NCBI GenBank assembly: GCA_019918135.1
Contig: WBZZ01004056.1
Span: 1 to 64,000 of the forward strand
Source of the DNA: Paulinella micropora
Lineage: Eukaryota > Cercozoa > Imbricatea > Euglyphida > Paulinellidae
Direction: 5' to 3'
Length of the DNA: 64,000 nt
Made by a program: the position numbers and the translations under genes. Within the stretch, counting starts at the first letter, position 1; each line of letters begins with the position of its first letter. The notes below the pieces were generated by a model that saw nothing but the letters and a program-made list of their open reading frames with translations, did not search any database and was not told where the DNA came from. This document shows, piece after piece, positions 23,925 through 37,792 of the stretch.

Positions 23925-26640
23925 TTAAGACATTTTGCGATGCTTAGGTACAAGGAAATGCGCTTTGTCTTGCTGCAACTCTCGGCGGGAATGGGTTGCT
24001 TGGAGTTTAGCATGACGTGAAGTGGAGGGATGCGGTGGCAGCATGGGTTCACGCAGACTGGTTGGAACCGCACTGCTTTCTGGCGCCGCAGAATTCCTGT
24101 CGGTGGAAGGCTTAGTTTGTGCTGAAGAAGTGGTTGCCAAACAGCTTTTTTGAGTTTGTGGTACTTCTGCTTCACCACTTCAATTTCTTGGTTGTCGAGT
24201 TCAACTCTTGCCTCGAACTCCTTTCGCAAATCCTCATGCTTCTTGCTTAGGGCAAGAAAGCTGTTATGTAAACCCTTAAAAGAACCTTCTAGCTGTGATT
24301 CCCTGACAGTGGGACAGACGGGCAAAGCACCTGACGGACCCTTGCCAGCGGCTGCGGCAGAATTATCCTCAGATATTTCCTCGACAATGACATCTTCATG
24401 CTCAAGCTTTTGAATGTTGTCGAAACGCTTCGCTGCTGAAGGGACTATCTTTAAATGCACTCTTCCATCGTCATTCGCAGCAATCATGGCTTTCAGCTGC
24501 TCATCTGCTACCGTACACCGCAGGTTGGCGGATCGAATCATGTTCAGAGGAGGTAACGACTTAGCCTCTAAAACGCGGAGATTCAGCGCTCGCCCATTGA
24601 CCAGGAGCTGCCCAGCCCTGCCAACACATCCAAGCTCATGCTCCCCCAACGACCCGAACACCATCTGTTTTGCCATCGCTGTGCACAAAGCTCTCCACCC
24701 AGTCTTTTCGGTCGGCTCCGTGAATCAGCATCGGATGCTTCAGGAGTTTCTTGAGAGTTGTCACCACCTTGTCTCGCAGCATTTCACAGGTCGGGGCGGC
24801 GGGCTTGGGCAAGCCCTGCGGCATCCCCTTCATTACGGGCGCCCATTCACCAAATGTTGCAATGTCGTTGAGGTACTGCTTGGCCCTTAAGATCGGAAAA
24901 TGTGAGCCATCCGGGCGGACTGAATCAGACAATTTCATTTCAAAAACCTACCTTTCATCGTATTTTGGACGCCAATAAGATGGGGCTGGAGCCAGGAACG
25001 GAAATCAAGGACAGATTTTAAATATATAAGCTGATTGGGTGGCGGCAGGGCCCGACAGGCAGCTTCAAACACATCCGGGAGACAGGTGATATCCATGTCC
25101 TCACACTTCTCCTTCACTGTGCGAAAGACAGAACTGTCGACCTCATTCGACGTGTGCCCCACTGGCAGGAGCGTAAAAAGCACCTAAGCAAAAAGGAAAT
25201 TTGTCTGCTTGCAGAGATAAAATGACAAACAAACATACCTTCGCAAACCAACGCTTCCATAAATACCATCCTCCAAGAGCAAAAAGAAATTGATGCTTGT
25301 TCTCGGACGTCGGGTTGTCGAGATGGATACGAAGGACGCGCGACCGGGAGGCTGCAAAAGACGAAGTCAACATTGCCCACACCATGAAAAAAAGCTGTGT
25401 AAGAATGAGATTTGCGTTTTTCGTGAAGCTCGAGAAGTGAACAAATAAGTACTTGACTGGGTTCTCCTCTCCCATGGAAACGTTGATGCCACCTCCCATA
25501 TGTACCTCCAAACGCGACTTTCGATCAAACATTTTCTTCGGAGGATGATGAACGGGAATGCCTGGCTCTAGAGAAGACTGATCCAAAGCAATGAATGCTT
25601 TTTGGTCGGAATGTCTGGCACAGAACGCTTTGTCCATGATGTACCACGCGTGGTCGACATCGACCATTCTGTCATGAACATTCCTCTTTTCAAGCGCGTC
25701 TTTCTATTCCTCCGGTGTGCTGGCCACCCAGAATGCCTCATTTAACTCGGCGCAATCGTTGCATCTACCGAACTCGTTTTGACCCGGCATGTGAAGGTTA
25801 TGGAAGGGATAATCCTTGTTTGTGCACCATCAGAAATTCCTTCGCGCTCGGGATAGGATAGGAGAGCCAGGATAATGACATCCATTGGAAGAATCTGTCT
25901 TCATAAAGCTTCTCTCATTTTGTGAGAAAGGATAAGTGATAGACGGGCTCATCATAACGATTCTTCGAGACACGTGTGCATAGCATTATGAGCTCAGCAA
26001 AGAACTCAGCGCAAAAATCAAACCTGGGCTTCGGCCTTGGTTTTCGTGACTTGATCACCAATGGTGCAAAGCGCTCCTTCACATATTTCTTCAAGGTTGT
26101 CAGAGTCAAACTGCCTTGTCCCATACCATACACGATGCAGAAAGCATTTTGACACACTGGGATTGGAGCAGAGTTGGGTAAGACAAGTTGCGGTTGCAAG
26201 CGACTGTCTTTCTCCGATAAATGCTGAAAAGTCTCTAGCTAAATGTTTGATATGCTCAGTTTGAGCAGCTCGAGATTGGAGGACGCAGTAGCCAGCACGC
26301 AGCATACCAACCTGTGCGGCTGAAAGATGGGACAAGCAATTTGATTTGCAACAGGTTTGCTCAAGGGCTTTGTGGATTAGTTATTCATCCTGTATCAAGC
26401 GTTGGCTGGGCATGGGCGATATTCATACCGAAGATTCCGCTTGCTGCTGTTGGTACCATACTGCTTGCGTTTGAGTTGCTTAACTGTGTGCTTGGCAGTC
26501 GGTTTAGTTCGGTATTGTGTGTGTTCACGAATCCCGAACCCGTCGTAAAATCGTCTTCTGACGAGTCTGTCTCTTCCTCTGTGCCTACTTTCTTCTCACA
26601 CTTTTCTGCTTTGCTACTTGCTGCTTCCTCCACTAGAGAT
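23925..26640 (-). pseudogene. transposase-like gene resembling DUF7869 proteins, decayed
   Basis: Several minus-strand coding blocks lie in order. An acidic N-terminal block comes first (about 26640-26385, EEETDSSEDDF). Next is a Cys/Leu-rich block (26335-26018, NPSVSKCFLHRVWYGTRQ), then AFCARHSDQKAFIALDQSS and VHMGGGINV (25667-25440). Then come LRIHLDNPTSENKHQFLFAL (about 25350) and LLPVGHTSNEVDSSVFRTV (25183-25100), and finally a coiled coil (about 24300-24150). The HLDN...ENK...GHT-x-ED/VD pattern is typical of DUF7869-type proteins, which occur in many transposon-rich genomes and are probably transposase-derived. A TAG lies within the frame near 25705, and frames change near 24680, so it looks inactive, although some changes may be introns. 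The left LTR of the Copia element begins right beside its N-terminal block. Confidence 0.45.
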
Positions 26641-26660
26641 TGGTGCGAAGTCTCTTCTTG

Positions 26661-26941
26661 ATGGAAACGGATAGGTTTCGTAGCTAGGGTGCTCAAGCAG
26701 CACAGTCTGTACCTCAGAATTAAAAGGTAACCACACTGCATAAGTGAACTGTAAACACTTGGACAATAATAACGGATTAGTAATACTGGGACGCTAGTAT
26801 TGACTAGTTATTGAATATAGAGAGTGGTCAATTGCCTCACTGCATTGCCCACCCTCTGCGCTTTATAACCTTTTATTCCGGCAAGTACCGTTGCCCGTCA
26901 GCTAGTGGGTCTTCCGGCTCGGAAGATTTACAACTCTGTCG
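26661..26941 (+). repeat. Copia left LTR (matching part)
   Basis: About 281 bp, about 97 percent identical to 35091-35371. It contains a TATA-like ctttataacc stretch near 26860. Confidence 0.85.
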
Positions 26942-28501
26942 GTTAATGAGCCTTGTTCGCGAGAAGACGGGCAAGAAGAACCTTACAAACAGCATTCCTG
27001 AGCTTGAGCAGGTCTTTGAAGACCGATATCAAACTTGGGAGTTCACGCTTAAGATGGTAGCGACCTCTGAGAGCTCACAGCTAGGAGACATAGTCAGTTT
27101 CATTGCAAAGCATCCAGAGAAAGCTGAAGAGAAATACCCATGGGATGAGTCTGCATTTACTGTAGATGAACAGTACAGTACAGAGTCAGACACTAGTGAT
27201 AGTGACTCAGCAGCTCGTACAGAACTTAAGACTCATGCAACATCATCAGACGCTGAGGCCTCTATGCCAAAAGAGAGCCAAGATGCACGAATAAGACCGA
27301 AAGAACGAAGTAAGTCTAAGAAAGAAATAGATCGAGAAGATGTAGGTTAAAGGAACGCAAGGAACACGCAAAGGCCATGCGCAAGCTAAGCCTTTATGTT
27401 TCCGTTGCATTCAAGCATCCAACACTCATAGCTTTATGCATGACTGTCTCAGATGGCAACCCTATACGCATGTTGGTGCTTGTTAAGCGCCGGTATGGGG
27501 GTGCCAACGCAGCAGGAATGATAAAGCGTATGCTTGTTTTTATTTCATCCTACCCAAGAGGGGATATTGAGTTGTGGTTGGACAGAAATAGGTATCTTGA
27601 TGAATGTATTCAGCGCGACTACGGAGGTAAAATACCCGATGAATTCTTTTCTTCTTTTCTCTTGATGAAGTTCAAGAAGCATACAGTATTCGCGGGGTTG
27701 GATACAATGGTATACCAACTCGGTCGCAAGGACCGACTGAACCACCGTGAGGTGGAGAGAGTCATTCGCCAAGTCTGGCAAAATTTTCGTCTGAATTCTG
27801 GTCCGGAATCTCGGGTAAACCTGACTAGGCAAATGACACACAAACCCAACACAACCACACTCATTCGCAGACCGGCACAAGGTACGTTTGTAGCTAAAGA
27901 GAGCGAGGGTGAGGAAGAGAAGGGTGGTTGCTACAAGTGTGGGGCAAAGGACCATTGGCGCGCGACGTGCCCAAAATTGCCTTGCACACGGTGCAAGGGT
28001 AAAAAACACAATCGTGCTCAATGCCCTCGTGCGAACACAATGGTGTTAGCACAGGGTGAGGACAACGGGAGAGTTAGTCCGGATGACGAGAGAGTTACCG
28101 TGCTAGAAGACGTAGCTATAGATCAAGCGGATGGTCTAGAGGGAGTGGGAGAGGAAGAGCAAGGTGAAGAGGAAGACGTTGATTTGTTTGAGGGAACTGT
28201 GTTTGTTTTGCATGGTGGTGGTGGTGAGGATGTTGAGGAGAGTGATGAAGATGGTGATGCACCTGCTCCACCTCCTATCATACTATTGCCTGCCCCCACA
28301 TCATCAACTCGCAACATCGAAACAAAATCTCGTACACCAGTGCAGGGAGTAGAGAGGGCGAATGTGGTGAGAACTATTTTATTGCCTTCACTGCCTACAC
28401 CTATTGCTGCGGTGCCATCACTGCTCATGCCTCCACCCCCACAGAGAGAGAACAAAAACCAACACCAAACCAAGACAGGATTGTCACAAAAACATTGGTA
28501 G
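26811..28501 (+). pseudogene. Copia gag region
   Basis: The nucleocapsid part carries two CX2CX4HX4C zinc knuckles (CYKCGAKDHWRATC and CTRCKGKKHNRAQC), followed by a long acidic and Pro-rich tail. The upstream gag core includes RLNHREVERVIRQVWQNF. The protein would package the element RNA. Broken. Confidence 0.8.
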
Positions 28502-28634
28502 GTAGGGAGATAGTTGCAGCTGCACCTGCACTGACCAACACTCCACGTCCACCACACCAACCAACAAAGAGAGAAAGAGAGAAGAAAATCACTCAACCAG
28601 TTCACAAACAACCACAGCATCCAAAACAACAAAC

Positions 28635-29821
28635 ATGGATAGACAGCCCGAGAAAATTTCGTGCAACAAGCAATGCTGCGGGAAAACTTCACGGGGTAAA
28701 CCTTGCAAAGTTCGTTTAGGGGCCCATCTGTTCGGGTCACCTCAAAGAATGGCAGATAGGCTAATCTATGATGACTATTGTGGCTATCATGCGAGACAGA
28801 GTGCATTTTTTCCGTTCATAGACTTAGAACAGAGCGCAACAGACAGACCACCAGCAGTTGTCAATTATCCAAACGAAAAAAAGTTACGGGAAATAGCGAA
28901 AGAATTTCTCGATATGTTCGGTAATTTACGCTGTGTAGCTGAGGGAGAGGACTGGAATTATCAACCCCTCCTTGGGTTGCTGATCCTACCTCCTCAGCTA
29001 CACTAAACACACTGACTTGGAGGTTTGTAGGTGACCTCCCACAGACCGGTCGCGGCGCCCCGGGAACTTCCCAGACCGACCTAGCTTCAAATTTTGACGC
29101 TGCGTCTCCGCGCAGCAGGTCTGCCCTCAGCGTCCCTGAGGAAGAGGAACCGGTAAGCACCCCCTCCTCCACTTCTACCATCATACCACCTTCTGTCGTT
29201 TCACCTTACAGATTAGTCTCGAGCATTGACATGCAGACAGTTGGAGAGATAGCTAGTGAGTTGAAAGGTCAGGGGGAGTATGGGATGAGAGAGAGTGATC
29301 GAGGTAGGAGGAACGATAGACGAATACTTGACTGATGTGATGAGAGCGATTGAGCTAGTGACTGTGACTCACAACACAAGACATACCACTAGCCCATACT
29401 CCACCCAACACGACAACAAGCATTTCACTCCAACTACACCTGACACACCCAACACACCGAACAATGATGGGATAGAGGTAGGACTAGATCCCACAGGTAG
29501 GTTTGTTGAGGTGACAGTTCCTCAGGAACTGATCACAGGTGCGTCTAGAGAGAGAATCAGTCAGTTAGACAGACAGGTAAGAGAAGTAATAACTAACCTG
29601 CAGGAAGAACTGAAAGGACAGATTCAGACTGGGATGCCTGATAGAGACTATGACCCAGACGACTCTGATGACGTCCCTGAGCTCATGTCATCAGAGCCGT
29701 CTGAGTCCTCTGAGTCTGAAGAAGAAGAACAGACGAAAAAGAAAAGAAAGAAGAAGAAGTTGAAGAAGAAGAAGAAGAAAGACAAGAAAAACAAATCAAA
29801 GAAGAAACAGGACCCACCACA
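28635..29821 (+). pseudogene. Copia gag-pol linker region
   Basis: Low-complexity coding-like sequence between gag and protease. A Cys/His cluster (CCGKTSRGKPC...DDYCGYH) is at the start. An Asp/Ser/Glu-rich then Lys-rich run (EEEEQTKKKRKKKKLKKKK) lies near 29700-29800. The function is not recognised. Confidence 0.4.
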
Positions 29822-29824
29822 GTC

Positions 29825-31226
29825 ATGGCACATAGTAAGCTAGTAAAGAGCAAGCATGTGTATCAAGATAGTGGTGCGACACAGTATGTCTGTCACGACG
29901 ACACGATGATGAAAGAACTGAAGAAGATCAGTAAGGTAACATTCAGTACAGGGAATGGAACGAGAGTGATAGGAGAGGCAGGGTTGATGTGTGTAGCAAG
30001 AGTAGATGGAGAGGGGCGAATGCATAAAATTTGCAAGAGTGCCTACTATGATCCACTCATGCCAATCAACGTTGCACCCACTGGCCCGATGGACCATTTC
30101 CATCACAGAGCAGTACTCCATCAAAATGGACAGATGTTCATCTTGAAGGGGGCACTGCCTGTGAAGGAAAAGGACATACTTGTCAGGGGGAGGCTAACTA
30201 AAGCCTTGCTATACAGATGGGATAGCCATAAGGATAGTAAGTTAGATCTAAGTGTCGTTTCATACCTAAGGGTGCGCCTGAGAGAGAGAGAGGGAGGCGG
30301 GGCAACAGGGTGGGAGAACCCAAGCATAAAACCCACACCCTCAGACAATAAAGGGACAATAGTAACAGCAAAAGAGAGTAAAGTGAGTATTAATTCATCT
30401 AAACTAATAATAAAGAATGCTGTTCTGTTTGTTAAGTACCCTTCTACTGTCAAGAGAGTGAGAGTGCTGCCTGTTAGTATAGTGCATGCTATGGCGGGTC
30501 ATGTAAGCTGGGAGCGGACTAAAGCTTTAGCTGACGCCGTAGGCATTAAGCTAGTAGGTAGAGATGGTAGTGTAGAGAGTGCAAAAGAAGAATGTAGAAT
30601 GTGTGAGCCATGCATGATTGCCAAAGCCAGCGTGTTGCCTCGATTTGCTTCCAATCATTTGCCGAGAGCAGAGAGAGTGGGAGAGATGCTGCATTGCGAC
30701 ACGCAAGGCCCGTGGAGAGTCATGTCACGGGAAGGTAGAAGGTATAAATTCACGGTTATGGACGATTTCTCGGGTTATGCTCTTGATTTCTACTTAAAAC
30801 ATAAAAATGAATTTATATCTTGCATACATAAAGCGATAGCGTTTTATTGAGAGACAGACAGAGAGTAAAGTTAAAGTTGTAGTTTGCGACCAGGAATTCA
30901 AGGGTCAAGAGAGATCAGTGAGAAGTATAGTGACATAATATGGAAAGATGCAGCCACTGCTGATAAAGATGGTAATGCGAGAGCTGAAAGAATAAACGGG
31001 GTGACGGGGGGCCTGCTCGCGTACTTAGGCAGCATGCTCGATTTCCTCCCAACTTCTGGGCAGAAATGGAACATACAGCCACAGTGCTATATAATATATT
31101 ACCTATTACTAAAGGACAACATAGGGCACGTCGCCTTACCAATTACTCTTCAAACGAGCACCACCCTTGCATCAATTACGTCCAATTGGTTGCATGGGAG
31201 TGATGCACGTAGGAAAGGTAAATGGT
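29825..31226 (+). pseudogene. Copia protease and integrase region
   Basis: The aspartic protease motif VYQDSGATQYV lies near the start. The GAG-pre-integrase region has HAMAGHVSWERTKALA, with a CRMCEPCMIAKA zinc-binding part. The integrase core begins LHCDTQGPWRVMSREGRRYK and VMDDFSGYALDFYLK. This is the copia order, protease then integrase before RT. Broken. Confidence 0.82.
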
Positions 31227-33578
31227 AAAGGATCCATGTCCGGTAAGTTAGTAAAGTTAGTAGGATACGATATGCATCGCAATTTATACAGAGTTTGGGA
31301 TGGACAGAAAGTCTTGTCAGGCGTTAGAAATGTCCGTTTTGATCTTAGTAGGGTAGGTGAGTCGATAGAGCCTCAGGTAGCTTGGGAAGATGCAACTGAG
31401 GGGGAGATAGACCCACAGCCAGAATTTAGCGATGAATTAGACCACAGCAACACACACGGGCTCTTAGACGCCGGGATACCCGTAGGAACTAGCCAGGCAG
31501 TCGACATAGAACCCAGTTCCACTGATAGTCCAGTTGCAACATTCCCTCACAGTCCTACCACTACACCGCACGTAGACAGGGAGGTAGAGGATAAGGTAGA
31601 GGCCAAGCTAGAGACTGATCATGAACCTCATGAGGTTGATGCAGTCCAGGGGAAGCAAATAGATGAGCGCATGAGTATAGGGCCCTTGCCAATAGATATG
31701 AACAGCCCACACGCGCAACATGACCCCCCAACACAGTATGTAGAGGGTAAGGCCCCAACCAAGGGAGTAACATGGGAACAGAGCGACAGGATAACAGAAG
31801 CGAACATAGTCAGCGGGAAGAGAGTGAGAAAGCAAGTAGATCTACACCGCACATCTACACATCATGTTACAGCGATGATTGACATGGATGATTGCATTTC
31901 ACATGAAGAAGCGAGTGAGTGGATGTTTTACATACATTTGCCGCCAGACTTAGCCATAGAGGGTATGACACTCAAAGATCTACAGGCAGGGATAGATAGA
32001 GAGCTACGTTCTATAGCGGAGTTCAAGACCTACCAATGGGTAGACGAAAGCGAGGCTAGGAAAGCCGGAGTTAAGATAGTGGGATTGACTTGGGTGCATA
32101 AGGTAAAAACTGACCAAGATGGACTTCGGTTCGTCAAGTCACGTTTATCCTTAAGGGGAGACCAGTTGCAACCGGGTATAAGTTATAATCCTGAACAGTT
32201 ATACGTGCCATGCGCCAACCACAGATCAGTTTTGCTGCTTTGCAAGTTGACAGTTGGCTATGGTAGGAGACTTTTCAGGGTAGACTTTAAAAACGCATAT
32301 CTTAATGCCGACATGATTGACGCCATATATGCTCGCCCACCACACGCATCCATGTTAGGGAGAGTAGGAAAGATATGGAAGGTCGTCAAAGCATTATACA
32401 GCGCTCCCCAGGCGGGGAAGCGGTGGTATGATATATTTTCCGAGCTTCTAAAAGGGTTAGGCTTTGTAACACTCCAATCTGACCCATGTATGTTTATGGA
32501 GAAAGGAGTGAAGATAGGAGATGGAATAGTAGGCGTCTTCCATGTAGACGACCTCGTTTTCATGGCTCCTAATAGGCAAGCCTATGACAGATTTTGCGAG
32601 AAACTTGAGATGAACTTTCCCATCAAAAGACTCGGGTTGGCAAAAGAATTCAAGGGGATGGAAATTATTCAGACGAAGTCGGAAATTATCCTAAGTCAGC
32701 AAAGTTACGCTCGGAAAGTTGTAAAATTTTACGGGTATGAACACTGCAAGCCCAGCGCAACTCCAGGTTCAAAAACTGACCCTATGCCAATGGACGCGCA
32801 AGCTAGACTTAGACAGTTCTCCATTCCACATATAGTTGGGAGTTTACTCTTTTTGGCCAAGATGACTAGGCCGGATATTGAGGAAGCCCTCAATTCTGCA
32901 AGCGTTTTGCAGACAGTAGATGTGGGACAGACTTATTCCAAGCTAGGGAAGATAATCCGATATCTGAAGAATGATAGAGTACTTAAGTTCAGTAAAACAG
33001 AACTTAGTGCAGGAGGGAAGGCAGGACCTATTGGACCCATGACAGTTTGGCCCGATGCGGCTCACAGGGTTTGTTTAAAGACGGGTAAATCTCGTACCGG
33101 GTATGTAGTCCTAGTAGGAGGGGATCCCGTGGCTTGGCTGTCCAAACGGCAGTCGAAAGTTGCCCTTTCATCGAATGACGCTGAAATTTTCGATGCGAAC
33201 GAGGCACTGAGGGAAGCTATGGCAATTCGCAACATGCGAAGTGAATTAGGCATTCCGGAGCCCAAACCATTCGAAGTTTACGATGATAACGCACAAACCA
33301 TACTAGCCGCACAACGCGGGTTAGCCGGACCACGCACGAAACACTTGCCTTTGGAAGAACACTACCTACATGAGCTAGAACAGGAAGGCATAGCTTTATT
33401 TAGGAAGATAGGTACTAAAGGTCAGTTAGGGGATGTTTTGACTAAGTATTTGCCCAAGGATCAAGCAGACATGTTGTTGGACGTGTTCTGCCCCAAATTG
33501 GATTTGGACGCGCTTAGAAAGATGGCGCTCTCGGACGAGTACGATAGACATAGCCTTAGTAGGGGTTTAAGCCGATAA
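31227..33578 (+). pseudogene. Copia reverse transcriptase and RNase H region
   Basis: RVT_2-type reverse transcriptase: LTWVHKVKTDQDG, LFRVDFKNAYLNADM, ALYSAPQAGKRWYDIF and the catalytic FHVDDLVF box. RNase H follows: KSRTGYVVLVGGDPVAW, SSNDAEIFDANEALREA and TKHLPLEEHYLHE. It ends with TAA at about 33576-33578. Confidence 0.9.
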
Positions 33579-35090
33579 TGACCAAGTCATTGGAGTAGTG
33601 ACCGGAAATGAGTCCCAACACTCAATGTCGGTATCGCTTTACGTAATACGAGGGTCAACCTCGCTATTTGTTATATACCCAGCTTTCTAGGTTGTGTTTT
33701 GGCGCCTGGATCAGCCGACTTGGAAGTGGGCTGCGTCAACGACCGACTTAGTGCTTTCTGGACACAAAGTCGTTAAGTAGCCTCCGGCTCTTAAGGATTT
33801 TGTATCCCAAAGCATTCTTGTAGCTTGCTAGGACTTGTCACCATGTTTTTCTGTGCTTTTGGTTTGTCTTTGCCGTGCGCTACCCCTTTTTCCGTTGATA
33901 GGAACTTTAGGTAGTAGAGCATGGGACAGGCCAAGAACACAAGACAAAGTCCGGGGGATCAAGGCCCAGAAGCAAATGCAAATGCGGGATTCGTTCGAGA
34001 CCGGTTCGCGACAGTGAGCGCAAAGAAAACCGCGCGTTCGGCCGGCAATTACCCTTCGAATTATATTATTTTCATATATATTTTTCCGATAGGTACCCCT
34101 TGCCGGGGAAATGCTGCCGTTTTATTTTTGCTAAGTCACGCATTAATATTATATTATATAAATAGTATTTTCTTTTATATCTCGATGTTCTATAACTACT
34201 GCGTTAATTTGGCATGATTATATTTCATATTGAATATTTTATATGCATTTGCCTTCATAACTTTTATTATATTATTCAATGCCACATTTTATATGTTACT
34301 ATGTGATGTCTATATCTATACTTCATATATATGGACATTATGATTATCATATAAGCAATGGGGTATAGATAAATCAATAAATTTCACCGTAAATCGTATT
34401 ACCGGATCAACATTTACTAAGTCGACTTGTTGACTTATTATTTTTTGATTATATGTTATGTAATTCTCCGATGCATGATCATACTTCAAGTTTCAGCCGG
34501 GATGGGCTCAACTTTTACCTTTTTCAATTTGAGAGGTTAGGTGAGAGTAGTTGTTAATCGTCTTCTCGTCAGAGAGGCCTTGCTTTACCGTGGGACGCCA
34601 GCCTTGCATGTAATCTCATTGATATATGCATGCCGCGGTAAGTGGGGTAGCCACTTCTGACTCTATTTCTCAGAGAGAGTGAGGGTAAGTAATAACCTTC
34701 TTTGGGTCTGGCTTTTCACCGCCAACGGGGTGATAGGGCATAGACATGTTAGTTCATTTATGATCATAAGGTCCTTGGTGCGGACTTAATAATAAACCAT
34801 ATTATTACTAAGCAGTCAAGGCGGATTAGTTTACGTTCTTTGAGGGGGAGCGTCGGAGATATACCGTTACCGGGAATATCCGTTACCAAATTTGTCTTCA
34901 GTCGCAAATTCACGTAAACTTATTCTCGACCGGCCCTCCTTGCTAATTACCTATGTAATACCATTTTTGCTCACAAGTATACTTGAGTTGTACAATACAT
35001 CTTGTCTAGACATTATTAAATCATCTAGAATAAGCAAGGTCCCCGTCGGGACCTATGTAGGCCGGCTAATTGTAGAACGGATAGCTTAGA
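33579..35090. other. Copia 3-prime untranslated region
   Basis: About 1.5 kb of mostly AT-rich sequence between the end of pol and the matching LTR part. It includes the polypurine-like tract near 34840. No gene seen. Confidence 0.5.
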
Positions 35091-35371
35091 TGGAACGGAT
35101 AGGTTTCGTAGCTAGGGTGCTCAAGCAGCACAGTCTGTACCTCAGAATTAAAAGGTAACCACACTGCATAAGTGAACTGTAAACACTTGGACAAAAATAA
35201 CGGATTAGTAATACTGGGACGCTAGTATTGACTAGTTATTGAATATAGAGAGTGGTCAATTGCCTCACGGCATTGCCCACCCTCTGCGCTTTATAACCTT
35301 TTATTCTGGCAAGTACCGTTGCCCGTCAGCTAGTGAATCTTCCGGCTCGGAAGATTTACAACTCTATCGAA
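35091..35371 (+). repeat. Copia right LTR (matching part)
   Basis: It matches 26661-26941. A polypurine tract-like TTGAGGGGGAG near 34838-34850, followed by a CGTCGGAGATATACC stretch that looks like a Copia LTR start, suggests the right LTR may begin there and be longer than the shared part. Confidence 0.8.
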
Positions 35372-37490
35372 AAAAGGGCAAAACTGGGGCATTTCCAGCG
35401 TCGCAGTGCCAATCAGTTTGTGAAAGTTGCAATTTTTTAGGAAACGGCCGAGAGAAAGTTCGGGAAGCGTGGATGGCGAAGCAGGTCGAAAGCATGAACA
35501 CAAAATCTTTCTGTATCAAGCTTGGGACAAGCTAAGACTTACGACACAGAGACTTTGGTTCAACAGCCTTCCTGCTTCGCCATTCAAGATATTTTGGGCC
35601 TGTGAGTCGTTGTGGACATGAACAAAGGACAGTCAAAACAGCTGGACTGCGGCAAAGGAAAGTTGATCCATGGAAAGAAGGGAGAGGAGACATGTGGTGA
35701 GAAGGAAAATGGAAAGGAGGTGAAGAAAGAGTCTATCCAAGATAAAGAGCCACAAGCTGAATTCGTCGAGGGGAGGGAGGCGAGGAAGACTCAGGAAGGC
35801 GAAGGAGCGAAGGGAGGGGTGAGAAAGGGAGAGGTGCTAGCGGAGGCGCAAGTTACAGTTCAAGAGGCAGGAGGAAACGACGAAAAAAACGAGAAAAGCA
35901 GAACATATGTAGGTTCTCCTATGGGCGAGTGGTCGTTAGCATAATAAACATAGATCCGTTAAACTTTATCATATGAAAATTGTACATTTCAAAACTATAG
36001 GTAAAAACATTCAATTGAATGAAAGAATCATTAGATCTATCATTTGAAAAATAGTACAAACTGACTTCAAACCAATCGATTTCCCGTCGCCCACCACTTT
36101 TCCCAACTAATTTGCGCCACCCTGACCAGGAAAAACTGGCCACCCTGCAACCTCAAAAAATGGTGGCTTGTGATGACAAAAAATCAGAGTCAGTTTTCAT
36201 ATGTTCCCTGTATGCTCTTCAATAAATTCTTATATAATATCTTTCTATGTATGCTTATAATTAAATGTACAAAGTTGTTTTTACAAAAGGTAACATTAAG
36301 CATCCAAAGAAACCTTCCAAAATCAGCAAAAGTAGGGCGTAAGGCCCTCACTCAGGATTTTTTTAATTAAAATACAACGCAGGCACAAGTACAGAAAGTG
36401 AAGGAAATCAAAGAGACTATTTAATAAAAACATTTTGTACAGAAAGTGCAGAAAAAATTGAAAATCTGTAAAGATCTCAGCCATGATTTTTTTAGCATGT
36501 CTGGAGCCAAGAACCGATCACCAACAGCAGGGTTACAAAGAAAGGATCAGGAGTTGAACATATACAAAACAAAGACCATGTGATTGTGAATAGATTCAGC
36601 ACATAACATTCCAAGAAAAGCACACACAATACATATATGAGCGATACAGGACAGGTGCAAAAAAGTGCTTCAGGGAAGAAAGAACAACACATGCTGCAGA
36701 TAAGTTAAGAACACGCCATTTTGTAGACATCATGGACACAGCATTTGGAAAGACTGTACAAGACCACGGGACATGAAAATATGCATGAGAAATACACAGA
36801 AAAAAAACACAAAACACTCTCTAGACATGACTTTTACCAATCTCGACCCCGCAAAAACAGTCAAATAAAAAAAAAATAGTGCGGCCTTCACTTCAAAGGC
36901 TACGTATGTCGACAGGCCTGTTTAGTCAAATATTTTTTGGAAATTTTTCTGGTTTCCTCTCCGGGAATTGGCTTGGTCTTGTCAAATATTGCCACAGAAA
37001 TTCACGGGCCGGCGCCACCAAAATCATGTCGGAGGTCAAGTGCATCGCAGCAGGTAAATGTTCAAACCACATCGTTTTAAGCAAAGCCAAGCATGACACA
37101 AGTGTTTTTTTAGAAAAAATGAGTAGCTCTGTTGTTGAAATCCTTAATATTGTCGACTCCAATTTTCACTTTTCAGGACATAGCAAGTATGGTGTTTTTA
37201 ACTGAAAAATGCTGTTTGCAAAACCCACTCTGCACTCATTTTTATGCACAAGTGCACAACTGAATTCAAATGCTATGTTGAGCAATCCTGCCAGAGGGTT
37301 TTTGCAGAGAAGTACGGTACAAAACAAAAGCTAGGAAAACAGAGGTCGAAAATTAGTTTGTCAAAATTCAGAACATACTCTGGAACACAGCAATACCTTT
37401 AATACACTGAAAGACTAAACCTCAGGCTACCTATTCCCAATAAGACCATTGAATTCTGTGAAAACAGCACTTCAAAATCTTGAATATTGA
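35372..37490. other. intergenic; possible short coding piece
   Basis: Next to the Copia right LTR, a stretch with coding-like composition (HKIFLYQAWDKLRLTTQRLW, about 35430-35620) is followed by a Lys/Glu/Gly-rich frame (35612-35944). Neither is recognised and both could be fragments of one host gene. The rest, to 37490, shows no gene. Confidence 0.3.
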
Positions 37491-37760
37491 ATGAGTTTAC
37501 CTGCTGCGAAGCTGATGGGGCCTCTATCGACCACTAGAACCTACATATGCATCGAGAAGGAGAAGAGGGGAAATAAGACGAAGAAGGATGGAGAGGAAAC
37601 TCCAAGAAAGCAAGATGAATTGATCTTGATGGGGAAGGAAGGGGGTGGTGATGAAGCAGAAAGTGAGCATGTTAAGAAAGAGAAGGAAAAGCAAAAGAAT
37701 GACGAGATGAAGCAGGAGACTGACAAAGGAGAGAAGGAGATAAATGACAACGACAACAAT

Positions 37761-37792
<32 letters not shown>

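Larger units (their letters stand above)
26661..35371 (+). mobile_element. Copia (Ty1/copia) LTR retrotransposon
   Basis: An 8.7-kb element with near-identical direct repeats at both ends and the copia gene order: gag with two zinc knuckles, aspartic protease, integrase, reverse transcriptase, RNase H. It looks almost full length but broken, with roughly four or five breaks. The repeats differ at about 7 of 281 positions, so insertion was fairly recent. I could not identify a target-site duplication. Confidence 0.92.
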
